64,000 nt of DNA, taken from assembly GCA_020064725.1 (NCBI GenBank), contig JAGTWJ010000017.1, forward strand, positions 5,005,449 to 5,069,448, written 5' to 3'. This DNA comes from Drechslerella dactyloides (Eukaryota; Ascomycota; Orbiliomycetes; Orbiliales; Orbiliaceae). The number at the start of each line of letters is the position of its first letter. The first letter of the stretch is position 1. Shown here piece after piece: positions 39,099 to 50,349 of this stretch. The notes beneath the pieces are model-generated. The model had not been told where the DNA came from. It saw nothing but the letters and a program-made list of their open reading frames with translations, and did not search any database. The position numbers and the translations under genes were made by a program.

Positions 39099-40739
39099 TC
39101 AGATATCGAGAAAGTCTAAGATCCACGTTCCGTCCGTCTCAATTTGCTCCCATACCTCGCGCTTGCGTTCCTCACCCCAGCGCCACATCAACAAACTGCG
39201 GTTGAAGAGACTCAGGACAACAACCACGAAGAGAAGCTGCAGACCCAAAAAGGTAACAACTGTATAGCGATAGATAGTCCTCCCGTACTCTCCGTAAACC
39301 TGCTTAGCATTGAGAGGAAAGCGGGCCGCTCCCCCCAACCAAAGCGTTAGACTCCAGCAGAGACAGGAGTTGAACAGTCCAGCGACCGACAGCGTCACTA
39401 TCGCGACGGTACCGAGTCCGATAACTACGTCTTTTGCAAGAGTTAATCGCCAGGAATACTTGTGATTGACCCATAATTGCGAGGTTGCTGTTAAAACCAC
39501 GCTTACCAGCCAGGTGCAGAAGACCGCGATAACCCAAAAGTGACGGCAGCTAAATCCATTCGGAACCGCCTTCCAATGGATGTAGAAGGCCGGAACGAAC
39601 CCGAAGATTGTCGGAAGTGCCGCGGCAAATAGCATCGCGATCCTGATGTACCTCTCTCTCCCTTTCGCCCGTAAAATGTCTCGAAATTTGAAGGGGCGGA
39701 ATGTGTAGATTGCCCCAGTCGATAGTTGCGTATCAAAGTACGCGTTCCACGACTTCCATCTCCCCACGGCAGCTTGGCCCTGCACAGGGATGGAGCTAGG
39801 GTTATTTTCCTTAACCAAACGGATAATCGTCCTGAGACACGCTCTTCTGGAAGCGAATCCCCCCAAAATATTGCCTATGAGTATCAGTGGGATAAGCCAG
39901 GCGAGGAGCATGGCTGAGCCTAAACGTCCCCCAGGGGGCGTGTCGTCGGCGTCGGATATCAGCTCGGCGAAAAATTGGAATGTGAAAATCAAGACGGCAA
40001 ATATGGTTTTGAGGAAATCGTTCGTCCGATCATCTACCATATTGGCGGCCGCTCTTCGCCACTCGCCGAACCCAGGCGTTCTCGTCAGACGAAGAGCAGT
40101 AGCTATGTTCCAATAATGTTCTCCAGAGCTAGTGCCATGCCCTGCTATCTCCTCGAAGCCGGCGAAAGTGGTAGCGATGGCTCTGATGTGGTCGAGCCTG
40201 GCGAGGTTGTCCCCTCCCGCTCCAGCGCTACCCTGGTCTTCCCTTACGAATATCTCCGCGAATGCATAGCACTTGTACCACGCATATAGTTTATCCAGAA
40301 GAGACCAAATGCTGTCGATGGGGTCGCCCATGGCGTGGGTGATCGCGAAGAATTTTTCCCAGCCGATCGGTGGCAAGTTTAAGTTGAATAGGAGGAAGAC
40401 TATTGGGAATATCCAGACGATCACCCGTTGGATCGGATCTGGATCGGTGTACCAGCCCTGGTCCGCGCCGCAGAAAGTAGTGCAGCCGTAGTAGGTAAGG
40501 ACCGGGTCTTCCATAGAAGCGTTCACAAAGAGGCGACTCGTACAAATCTCGTTGCTTGTATTGTCCGGGAAAACGGTCAAATAATCTTTTACGCGGTTCC
40601 AGCAAAGGGTCCGGTCAAAATAGCTACCATTGCTAATCTGAATGGGAGTAACGGGACATGGTGGAGAGTTGAGCGCGAGCCGCGCGATCGGAGGAGGAAA
40701 GTACACCATCCGATTGACGAAGAGGTCCGTTATTAACAT
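39099..40739 (-). CDS. Multi-pass membrane protein, fungal family of unknown function
   Basis: An uninterrupted 546-codon frame in normal-GC DNA, far longer than expected by chance. The N-terminal 100 residues look extracellular or luminal, with several cysteines (SPPCP, LCWNR, EICTS and the YGCTTFCG motif) and possible N-glycosylation sites. About seven hydrophobic segments follow: VIVWIFPIVFLLFNL (about 104-120), FLKTIFAVLIFTFQFFAELI (about 240), GSAMLLAWLIPLILIGNILG (about 275), IAMLFAAALPTIFGFVPAFY, FWVIAVFCTWLVSVVLTA, VVIGLGTVAIVTLSVAGLF and VVTFLGLQLLFVVVVLSLF. A conserved-looking GDPIDSIWSLLDKL motif sits between the first two. I associate this architecture with uncharacterised ascomycete membrane proteins, but no biochemical role is known to me. 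The first ATG (40739) is used; an upstream exon cannot be excluded. There is no sign of RIP. Confidence 0.82.
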   Translation of the reverse strand: MLITDLFVNRMVYFPPPIARLALNSPPCPVTPIQISNGSYFDRTLCWNRVKDYLTVFPDNTSNEICTSRLFVNASMEDPVLTYYGCTTFCGADQGWYTDPDPIQRVIVWIFPIVFLLFNLNLPPIGWEKFFAITHAMGDPIDSIWSLLDKLYAWYKCYAFAEIFVREDQGSAGAGGDNLARLDHIRAIATTFAGFEEIAGHGTSSGEHYWNIATALRLTRTPGFGEWRRAAANMVDDRTNDFLKTIFAVLIFTFQFFAELISDADDTPPGGRLGSAMLLAWLIPLILIGNILGGFASRRACLRTIIRLVKENNPSSIPVQGQAAVGRWKSWNAYFDTQLSTGAIYTFRPFKFRDILRAKGRERYIRIAMLFAAALPTIFGFVPAFYIHWKAVPNGFSCRHFWVIAVFCTWLVSVVLTATSQLWVNHKYSWRLTLAKDVVIGLGTVAIVTLSVAGLFNSCLCWSLTLWLGGAARFPLNAKQVYGEYGRTIYRYTVVTFLGLQLLFVVVVLSLFNRSLLMWRWGEERKREVWEQIETDGTWILDFLDI

Positions 40740-42535
40740 ATACGGTGAGGACCTAGGACCGTCGTAAAAAGGTCGTATTCTCCATGGCTTACGGGTGTAC
40801 CTCTGTTTATGAAATACTTGCTTTATTTCTCATCTTATCGTATGGGACCTAATGACGAAGAGCCACGTCTTGGAAGCCTTATGTCGCGAAGGCTGACGGT
40901 TTTTGCATCGATAAGAGCCCCTTGCTCTCATGCAAGGCCAGGCACATAACGTTATAAAATTTTATCCTCCTCCAAGGGCTATCGTTGGAGCGGTTGCCGG
41001 CCAATCGAAAATTCCCCAGTGGACACGAGGGTATAGGAACATGCATTTCAGAGGCTTTCAATCGTTCGCGGTAGATATGTGCTATGATTAGCCGAAGCTT
41101 ATATCCTCGGTTGAGGCTAGAATCGCTGTTGGAGCGTTCACAACACCTCAGTAAGAGTTGTGTAATATTAGAACAAACTGGTTGGCGAGGCTGGTGAGAA
41201 GCTGAAGCACCTTGACCAATACCATGCAGCCGCAAGTAGTATCGTCAAAGCACAGAACCTTACCAAATCAGTGTGATACTAAATGGCCATCGTAGCTCCC
41301 GCACGAAGAGTGATTGGATGTACATATATCCCGTATCTCCCCGTAAATTTTGATTGCTTGAATAAGTCACGCTAGGACACTGCGTTGATGCGTTTTCCAG
41401 AGTGGGTCAATCTGGCCAAACCTCCTGTATTGAGAGCATCCTCTATTCGTCAAAGTTTCCACCTTGCAGCAAATACTGTGCCGATCGGTTGCAAAATTTA
41501 CGTAATCAAAATCGTCGGGCCAATAGTTTCGAGGTAAACTCCAATATTGAAGGCTGTAAACTGAAGAAGGTATATGAATTCGTCCGTTCGATCAGGTAGC
41601 TTCAACAGAATGGGAAGCCCTGTATTTTGTATCAGCCTTTGTTATTTGCAGCCTTCTTGTTTGTCTCCTTCGCAGACCTCCTGGCGTTTTCCTTCTTGTA
41701 TCTATTTTCGATTTCTGCGAGCTGTGTGAGGTGACTGAGTCCTTCAATTTTCTACATCTAGCTCTTTTTGGAGCTGCTGCCAAAGGACAAGCCATCTAAG
41801 AAACGGTCTATTTTGATATTACCCAGTGTCATTTCGGTACCTTTTACAGAGCAGTTAGACTCAAGAATCTTCTTTCAAGAGCAAACCCGAAATGTAGCGC
41901 AAAATGCTCGCCATACAAAGTACCAATTCCAAATATGTGCATTTATTCCAAGCAGAATTACATGGTTCACGAGCTATCTCTAGCGCGCATTTCCCCGGAT
42001 TTTCCAGGTGTAACCAAAACCGAAGTTGCGAACGGCTCGTCAATCGCATCGTTCACATCCACCCATGAGCTTTTTATCTCTAGTTTTTCTTCTTTTACTC
42101 TTGCGTTGAGCCAGGTAGTACCGAATATGTTTAGCGCCTTCCATCTTCACAACATGAGGTAATTCTGGTGAAAGGGAGGAAAATAGCCTTACCTGCCTCG
42201 CATTGCTCCGAGGAAAAGTGGTTTTGAGCCACTAGACATTATGAACATCAAAATTACTGCGTACAGCGACCACGACAACGTAGGCGCAGAACACCAAACA
42301 CCATCAGGTCAAGGCACGGTGTTTCATCCACCTTCGTCTCCACCTCAAGGGAGAACCGCCGAGCTGGGGTCTGACCCGTCCGTCTAGATCGTTCTCCGCG
42401 AACACTCTCGGCTCGCGCTCATGACGCAAGCAGGCCAGACCTGGGTTTGAGCCTCACACGAGCATGGGCGGTGGCACACACATGCCAGCCTCGTTTCCGT
42501 ACCAAACACCCTATCATGACCTCAAAAGATGGTAC
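40740..42535. other. GC-balanced region; at most a decayed gene on the minus strand
   Basis: No intact gene is supported. Between about 42160 and 41610, minus-strand frames give protein-like stretches (VKEEKLEIKSSWVDVNDAID, then LTQLAEIENRYKKENARRSA) in frames separated by stops, which could be exons of an unrecognised gene or a pseudogene. The open frames 40879-41235, 41402-41599 and 41768-42162 have no recognisable content. Confidence 0.35.
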
Positions 42536-43073
42536 TGTTACACTTCAGTCCCGAAGCATCTTAAATATATGGTCCAGACTAAGAAAAGTCCAAATAAGAG
42601 GGAGGAGGGGGGATGAACCCCCTCCCCCCTTCTCCCTCCCTCAACTGTAAACGTTGGGGCACCCTCTATAAACCATAACCTCGCTCCTATGAGACGTTCT
42701 AGAACTGTCTAGTGAATGATATGGACTGGTTTAAACTGTAACGAAGCAATCCCAGCAGAAAGAGCTTCAAGTGGAAATCCAGGCGGCCAGAGGAACTCTC
42801 AGAATAACTATAAGAAACATCCAGACAATACTATAACTAACAGAAAAACCAAATAATACAATGTAATCTATGTGTAAACGGCATGTATAAGAAATATGCC
42901 TTGGTTCAGCCTTTCCTCAGCCTTTCCTCAGCCTTTTGATAAATATACGCTATGGTAGACATGATCCCTCAAAGCTGAGTTCTCTGATTTTAGTAAGCTT
43001 GGCCCTTGAGTGGCTCAATAAAACCGGAGTACTGGTGGCGAGCCAAATATCTAATTATGAATAAATGATAACA
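42536..43073 (+). repeat. Possible LTR of a further retroelement
   Basis: It begins TGTTACACTTCAGTCCC and ends AAATGATAACA, the TGTTA...TAACA form of the other LTRs here, but the body is unrelated to LTR-1 and is not RIP-mutated. Inside is the C-rich tract CCCCCTCCCCCCTTCTCCC and a CAGCCTTTCCTCAGCCTTT tandem pair. The flanking 5 bp do not match (GGTAC against CCTCG), and no second LTR was found. Confidence 0.4.
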
Positions 43074-44642
43074 CCTCGACTATTAAATCTTTCAAAAATC
43101 TTTAACAAAATTTTGATAAAATTCTAGTAGCTATTCTAGTAGTTATTCTATTATTCTTATCAACTTCAAAATAACTTCTGCAACAGATATTATTATATAT
43201 ATTAATATTCTACTTATTATACTTGGTGTTATATCTATTCTTTATACAGCAATTCAAAGCCTTGTTAAAAAAGAATATATCTAATAACAATTTTTATATA
43301 ATAATATTCTAGATATAATTATTAGAAATAATCTAATATTTATCATAATTAAAATTAAGTTGTAATATTATAGTCTCACCCCAATATCCTATTCCCACAA
43401 AAAGTATTAAAAATTTAATCTAAATTTTTAAAATTGAGAGATGGCTTATAATTAATATTCAATTAGGAAATGATAATTATTAGATATTATATATATAAAG
43501 TTAAGAAGGCTTATTGTAATAAGCTACAGTAACCACAAATAGAGGTTAATTTTCAAAAGTTAGTGATTTTTCGAATAAATCAAGATACAAAACTATACAC
43601 AAAAAAATGGAGAATATCAAAACAATTAAGATTATAGATTAAGATTAAACAAGACTTTTTTTATCTCTAGATATACTTAACTTTATTCTAAAGATTGTTC
43701 TATTTAATAACTTAAATAAAATACTTTTCTTTACTTTAATCTAATCTATAGAATAAGATTACTAAAATATAGTATTACTATCTCTATACTAAATATAGAT
43801 ATAGATTATAAAGAAGTTACCTAAGATAATTATACTTTAAAAATTAATTAAGATTAAAGAGATTATTCAGAATTCTCTACTTCTTATTTCTAATTCTAAT
43901 ATAAATTTCCAACTTATTATTAATAATATTCAAAAAGGTTCTATCATATTATTTATTTATACTTTCCAGCCCCTCAACATCAATCATCTATATACCTATT
44001 CTAAAACTAAATCTAACCCTTATTTATAATTCTACTATACTATAATCACCCTTAAAAATATTTCTGATATATAATTTTAAAATTATAAGATTCTTAAAAA
44101 TATCCTTATTTTTATATAAACAAATATAGTGCTATATAGAGTTCTTATCCTCCTAAAGATACTTTCTAATAATAAATCACCAGACTAGTATGATTTATAT
44201 AATCCAAATTTAAAGGAGGAGATTCTTAAATAACAATCCACAAGAGATACTAAAAATTAAAAGCTGCAAATCTCCTTACCCCTAGAAAAGCGATTTACTC
44301 CCGGACATTATAGTTACCAATACCAAAAGAAAAGGTACCAATAGGAAAAGGGCAATTTCTCCCAAACAAAAAAATGAGAAGTTAACATTAACAGATACTA
44401 TAATATCTTAAATAATCAATTCTAGAAGGATTACACCTGCTATACTAAATTAGTTACAAAAAGAAAACTCACTTTTAGAAATATCTATAAAAGAGGCTGT
44501 TAAGATGCTACTCAGTTAAATACTAGTAGATCCAGATATAGTACTTACAATAGGGGCTATACTTAACAAGTGGAAAGGCTGGTTTAACAGCAGAGCAATA
44601 ACAAAAATGAATCTGAAGTTCGTTATGGAGCACCAAGTAGTG
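43074..44642. other. AT-rich RIP-affected sequence, unidentified element remnant
   Basis: Starts right after the LTR-like unit. From about 44370 to 44640 the plus strand keeps a protein-like stretch (KEAVKMLLS, then LVDPDIVLTIGAILNKWKGW) with one TAA. I do not recognise the family; gag of the preceding retroelement is one possibility. Confidence 0.35.
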
Positions 44643-44844
44643 TTAATTAATTTATCAAACTATAATATTTTAATAATAATAATAAAATCTATTTATTATT
44701 ATTATTATACACTCTATTCATATAATTATTATTATATTTAATATATATTTATCTTTTTTAGTAAAAACCCTATACAGTAGTAACTAAAAGTTAGGGACTT
44801 CAGAATGAAATGCATTCTACCCCAACCAGAGTGGAAGTGTAACA
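44643..44844 (+). repeat. LTR-1 fragment, right end only
   Basis: Matches the last 200 bp of LTR-1 (GTTAATTAATTTATC... then AGTTAGGGACTTCAG and GTGGAAGTGTAACA). The left part is missing. A second LTR-1 copy follows 40 bp downstream. Confidence 0.7.
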
Positions 44845-44883
44845 GTATAAATATAAGTAATAAGTATTTTAATATAATATATT

Positions 44884-45596
44884 TATTATGAGATAACAGC
44901 ACAACACCCAAATATCCTATATAGACTGGATTCCCATATAGATACCCAGTCTACTTGGTATATAAAGTAATGGTATACCTATGTATTATAAGGAGAAGAC
45001 TCTTTATATAGGATATATGATTATATAGGATTATCCTATATAAATAACCAATTTATATGGTAGATTGAATTGTATAGATGATAGGAATTATGTAGATAAT
45101 AGGATTATATAGAGCTTTAAACTATATAAATGAATATTGTTATAGAAGAATATTACTTCTATTATATTTCTTCTAATATAGAGACTATTATGATGACTCA
45201 TAACATATGATAAGCTCCCTGCTCCTGATTTCCTGGAAATCGGGAGCAAGGAGCAAGCAACACCCAGGAGCAAGGAGCAAGCGACACCCAGGAGCAAGGA
45301 GCACAACACATCAACACATCCCTACTACTTTATATATCAAGATATTATGTATATAATCAGTGTGCTTCACCCTAGGACTAATAGCTTTTCTTTTAAGAAC
45401 CATCAATTAATATCTAAATTATAGTATCTTAATAGCTAATTTATTTATTATTATTATTATATATTTTATTCCACAGTTATTATTGTACTTAATATATACT
45501 TATCTTCTTTTATTAAGAACCCCGTATGATAGTAATTAAAAGTCAGGGACTTTAGAGTGAAGTGCGTTCGACCTGGTCCTGGGCCGAAGTGTAACA
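44884..45596 (+). repeat. LTR-1 copy enlarged by a 24-bp minisatellite
   Basis: Runs from a RIP-altered TGTTATGGGATAACAG to CTGGGCCGAAGTGTAACA, 713 bp. It is longer than the 650-bp solo LTR because of tandem units at 45243-45303. The right edge lies in a remnant of a type-F pogo element. Confidence 0.75.
45243..45303. repeat. Minisatellite, about 2.5 units of 24 bp
   Basis: Units built on GGAGCAAGGAGCAAGC followed by RACACCCA. The repeat is inside the LTR-1 copy and explains the short minus-strand open frame 45088-45309 with its LLLGVACS repeats, which is not a gene. Confidence 0.85.
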
Positions 45597-45882
45597 ATAA
45601 TATCCTCTTCTAATTATATAAGATTCTATAATTTTAATATATTATCATTCTATAAAAGATATCCATTACACTAGTAGATAAAAATTATTTAAAAAATATT
45701 ATATAATTTAGCTACTACTATAGTATTTAATTTTTTATTTTTTTCTAGAGTTTTAATAGCTAAGATTATTTAGGATTCAGTTATAGAGGCCACTATTATA
45801 ATAATTATAGATATAGATAATAGTAAAGGAGAAAAGGGGGTGAGGTTGCTTGGTGGGGTATTCGCTCGCTTGTGGAATACGT
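45597..45882 (-). mobile_element. Truncated pogo transposon of the F subfamily
   Basis: Collinear with the last 290 bp of transposon F (compare 11815-12117), including GGTGAGGTTGCTTGG and the terminal CTCGCTTGTGGAATACGT, followed by TA (45883-45884). Only one complete AAGCGAGCGAA-type unit remains. The rest of the element was lost or lies beyond the LTR insertion. Confidence 0.8.
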
Positions 45883-48800
45883 TAAAATAATAAGATATAT
45901 AAATCATTATTAACTTATATTCTTAATTTAGATTTTTTTTTTATATTCCTCAACTTACTAGTTCCTAAAAAAAATAATAACAGCAATAATTCTAATTTAG
46001 AAACCAACATACAGGAATTCATAAAAAAAAATAAAAAAATTATTAAACTCCTTGTTATATTATCATTACTCAACCTAAATATAAGCATTTAATTAAAAGC
46101 TAATTTAAATATTAAAAAAAAATTTATTTTTTTATTACTTCTCCTAATCAGCAGTAGAAACCACATATTATATATTATCTTAAACTAATATCTAATAAAT
46201 ATAAAATCTATAATACTATTCTTTTATTTAATTTATTACTTATAAAAATTAAAGTAAAGAAACCTATATACCTAAAAAAAATTAATCAAAACTAAGTAAC
46301 AAATCTCCTTTTAAAAAACAATATATTAAAAAGAGTTATTAAAAAATAAAATTATATAATTAATAATAAATAGTTATAAATATATTATTATAACTTATCT
46401 ATAGTTTTAAAAGCTATCTACAAAATTCTATAATCTAATTATAATTTAGAAAAAAAGAAATATTATAATAATATATAAATATATTATAATATTTTTTTAT
46501 TAAATTATTATATAATAATATAATAAAATATCTACTATATTTAATAAATTTCTAAATTCTTTTAAATATTTTTTAGTAATATAATAATAATATAACTAAT
46601 TCAATTAATCTAATCTAAGTTAATATCTTTTATTCTAACTATTTAATAATTTAAAAATATATAATTTAATATAAAAACCTATATTATATAATATTATTTA
46701 ACAGATTAATATTAATTAATATCTAGCTAATATATACAATCCCTTTTAAAAATATTAAAAATATAAAAATATTTATAATAAATATTAAAATCTTAGTCAA
46801 TAATATAATTAAATAGCTAAGTAAATTAATAATTCTATATTAAATTTTTAATTATAGAAAAAAAAAAATATAAATAATAATAATTAATATTAATATTAAT
46901 AACTAAAATCTTTTAATTAAATATTATAAAAAATCTAATTATATTAAATAATACTACAGCTTTATTAATAATCCTAACTTTAGTTTAAATTACAATAATT
47001 ATAAAAATTATAATAGCTATAGAATATATATTATAAAACTTATATTAATAATAACTTTAGTAACAGAAATATATATTATTAAAATATCTAATAATATAGA
47101 AATTCTATATATCAACTTATACCATATAGTAAGAATTTATATTTTATTAATAAAATTCTCAAATATTTCCTTTTAATCTTTTTAACAACTAAACTAACTT
47201 AATACCAAGCTATAAAATAAACCTATAAAAAAAAATATATAAATATTATTTCTATATCTTTTAATTTCAAAATTAAATATAATAAAAAAATAAATAAGAT
47301 TATTTATATAATTTATAAAAAAAATATTATTATATTTACAGCTACTTTTAATAATAGTAATAATAAATTTTATATATATCTATCTAACTAAAATAATAAT
47401 ATAATATATATTTATACTAACAACAATCTTAATAATAATAATAATATCAGTCTAATAGTAATTACAAATATTAATAACTTCTTTATTTTAAATATTTTTA
47501 TTAAATTTAAATAAAAAAAAGATAATATTTTTAAATCTAGTACTTTATTTATAATACTAATTATAATAACTCTAGTAATAAATATATTTAAATTTACTTA
47601 ATATAAATATAATCTAGATAAAAAAAAACTAGAATAACTATATAAATATAACAACATATATAAAATTTTAAGGTTTATAACCCAAAAACATAATAATTAT
47701 AATTATATTATATTATTTTATTTTTAGGATAATAAAAATAAAGATAAGAATATTATAAAGAAGATATATAAAATTATTAATCACTAAGAGATAATTATAG
47801 TTCTAGATTTAATTACTGTAATATATACTTACAAACTATCTATCTTTAAAATATTATTGTATATTTTAAGGCTGAGCAAGGGCTTCAACTATCTGTACTT
47901 AAGGAAGGTCAACACAAAAAGATATATCTCCAACCATATAATTTTGTTATATAAAAAAAGCTTTAGTATATATAAATCATATCAAAATAAAAAAGATATA
48001 TCTTCTAGCTATATCTTCTATAGTAAAATTCTAGTATAGTACTAAAATGATTGTTTTAAAGATTAAGGATATTTTTTCATACTAGGTTATATTATAGATA
48101 CTAATAAGTTAGAATCCTTAGACTAAGGATTTTAGATTATTTATATAGATACCTTGTATTATATTTTAGTGTGGGGCTATATTGTTTTTTTAATCTGAGA
48201 AGTAAATAGGATTTGATGTTTTTAATTTGTTTACTAGAACTAATTTTATAGTTTATGAAGTTATTATTAGTCTAGAACTTTAATATAGTATTTACTTAGT
48301 ATAATAATATTAATTAATAAGATGAGTTTAATTAAACTAACTTATTATTTTTTTTCTAATTTTTTAATCTTATCTTCTTTTATAGGATTATTCTATTTAA
48401 GTACTATGATTAGGGATTTTAATTATAAAGAATAAATATACCTACTTAACTATAGTAAAGATATAAATAGCAATAATAAATAAATTATAATTTCTAAAAA
48501 TAAAATATATTTAGATTATAAAGATAACTTTAAAATTATCTAATTCTAAATAAAGAATAATAAATTTAGAATCTAGACTAATTTTATTAAGATAGAAGAG
48601 ATTAAGGGCAAGATTAATCTCTCTACTAAATATAAGGAATATAATATATATAAATTTACTAATATTAAAACCAAGTTTTTTTATCTTTTAGATAACTATA
48701 TTTTCTAGTATATTATACTTTTTAATATTAATAAATATATTAAAGTATAGGACTATAAAAAATCTATTTATTTTATTACTAGATTAAAGGTTACCAAAGA

Positions 48801-49496
48801 CATTTCTATACATTTAAAAAACAAAAAAGAAATAATAGAAAGTCTTAATCTAGATCTAAATAATATTAAAAGATTGGAAATTAAAATTAACCCAAAAATA
48901 AAGAATATTATTATAGAAAAACCTGTATTCTCTTTTAAGAAGTCAAACAATATTATAATTAATATCTAATATTTAAAAATATATTATTAAAGAGGCTGGC
49001 TAAATAAAAAAAGAAAGCTAAAATCTAAGATCTATATTACTAGTATAATATTCTTGGATAATAAGACTAAAAAATAGTAGATAGTACTATTTGATAATCT
49101 TATCTTAGTAAACCCTGAGGATTATGATAACCTGAATCTCACCACTTATATCCAGATCCTTAAAAAAGAAGAGAAAGAAAAGATCTAGATACTTCCTGTA
49201 GAATCAAACTAATTATAAACATAAGCACACCACAATTTCATAAATCAGACATACACATTTCAAACTTCACAATTAGTTAAATTTTCTTGTATACTAGAAG
49301 TTGGATATATATAAATAGTTGCTTATATATTATATTTACTATTACCAAAAGAAGACCTTTATTATAGATATCTTATCATCTTTCTATAGCCAAGCTATAT
49401 TATTCTTTAAATTAATATAATATATAATAGATGGGCTAATATTTAATGTTATATGTTAATAGATCTATATTCTCTAAATTTAATATATAGAGTATA
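45883..49496. other. AT-saturated decayed element, family not determined
   Basis: About 3.6 kb with no long open frame. 48700-49220 on the plus strand is less mutated and reads as protein-like pieces (KSIYFITRLKVTKDISIHLK, then ILVNPEDYDNLNLTTYIQIL), suggesting a former coding region. No catalytic motif was recognised. No LTR or terminal inverted repeat pair bounds it visibly. Confidence 0.4.
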
Positions 49497-49842
49497 TATA
49501 AGTATTTATATACTTAAGTACTTAATAACCTTGTGATTTCCTATTCAAATAATTTTCAACTTTTGTGCTAAGTTTTAAACAACTTAATCAGATCTGGTGG
49601 TATTTTGCCTAATTTGGCTAAGTGGGTATTTTTTGAAATAAAAAAATAGAAAATATAGTTATTTAAATAAAATAAGTTGGGTTGAAATTAAAAATAATTA
49701 TAATAAAATAATTATATCTAATATATTAAAAATTGAATAAATATATAAAAAAAATATCAGATAAAGATTAAAGAATTACACTTTATACTGGTATATTAAT
49801 ATAAATATACTTTACCCTAAAGTCTTGACTCTTAGTTACTAT

Positions 49843-50013
49843 TTATTAAATATTATAAAATTGTATATAGGTTGTTTAATCCATAATCTCTAACTGGAGA
49901 CCTCTAAGATCTCTCAATTAAGCATGCTAATGAGCACAAGTGCAACCTCTCTCATGAGAAGAACCCAAGCCAGATAACCTAGGCCTAAAGCCTTAAAATA
50001 TAATATCTATAAC
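49843..50013. mobile_element. 171-bp insert flanked by ACTAT direct repeats
   Basis: Absent from the matching position of copy 1 (near 675) and bounded by ACTAT at 49838-49842 and 50014-50018. Read on the minus strand the end is close to TGTTATAGATATT, so a small solo LTR is possible. The GC content is higher than the surroundings. Confidence 0.5.
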
Positions 50014-50100
50014 ACTATTATACAGGGGTTTTTATAAAAAAAGATAAGTATATATTAAATATAATAATTATGGAAATAAATTAATTATATAATAATAATA

Positions 50101-50349
50101 ACGTATTCCACAAGCGAGCGGACCACACAAGCGAGCGGACCACCCCATATAAACCAACACCCTACCAAAACACTTTTTATTGATAACTTAATCAATAATT
50201 AATTTAAAATTAGAATAAAATTAATCTTGTTTATATAAACTATTACAAATCTAAAAATATTTTTTTAAATTTTTTTTATATTAAATTAAAGAAATATACA
50301 AGGGGGGTGGTCCGGTCGCTTGTCTGGTCCAGTCGCTTATTGTTGACGT
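50101..50349 (+). mobile_element. 249-bp MITE with two different termini (copy 3)
   Basis: Left end ACGTATTCCACAAGCGAG, right end the complement of ACGTCAACAATAAGCGAC, flanked by TA (50099-50100 and 50350-50351). No difference from 14605-14853 was found by eye although the two sit 35 kb apart in mutated surroundings. Confidence 0.93.

Noticed and set aside
42440..42470. tRNA-like B-box (GGGTTTGAGCCT)
   Set aside because: No matching A-box, acceptor stem or anticodon arm could be built; the first T also departs from the consensus.
45088..45309. Minus-strand frame with LLLGVACS repeats
   Set aside because: Produced by the 24-bp minisatellite in an LTR, not a gene.
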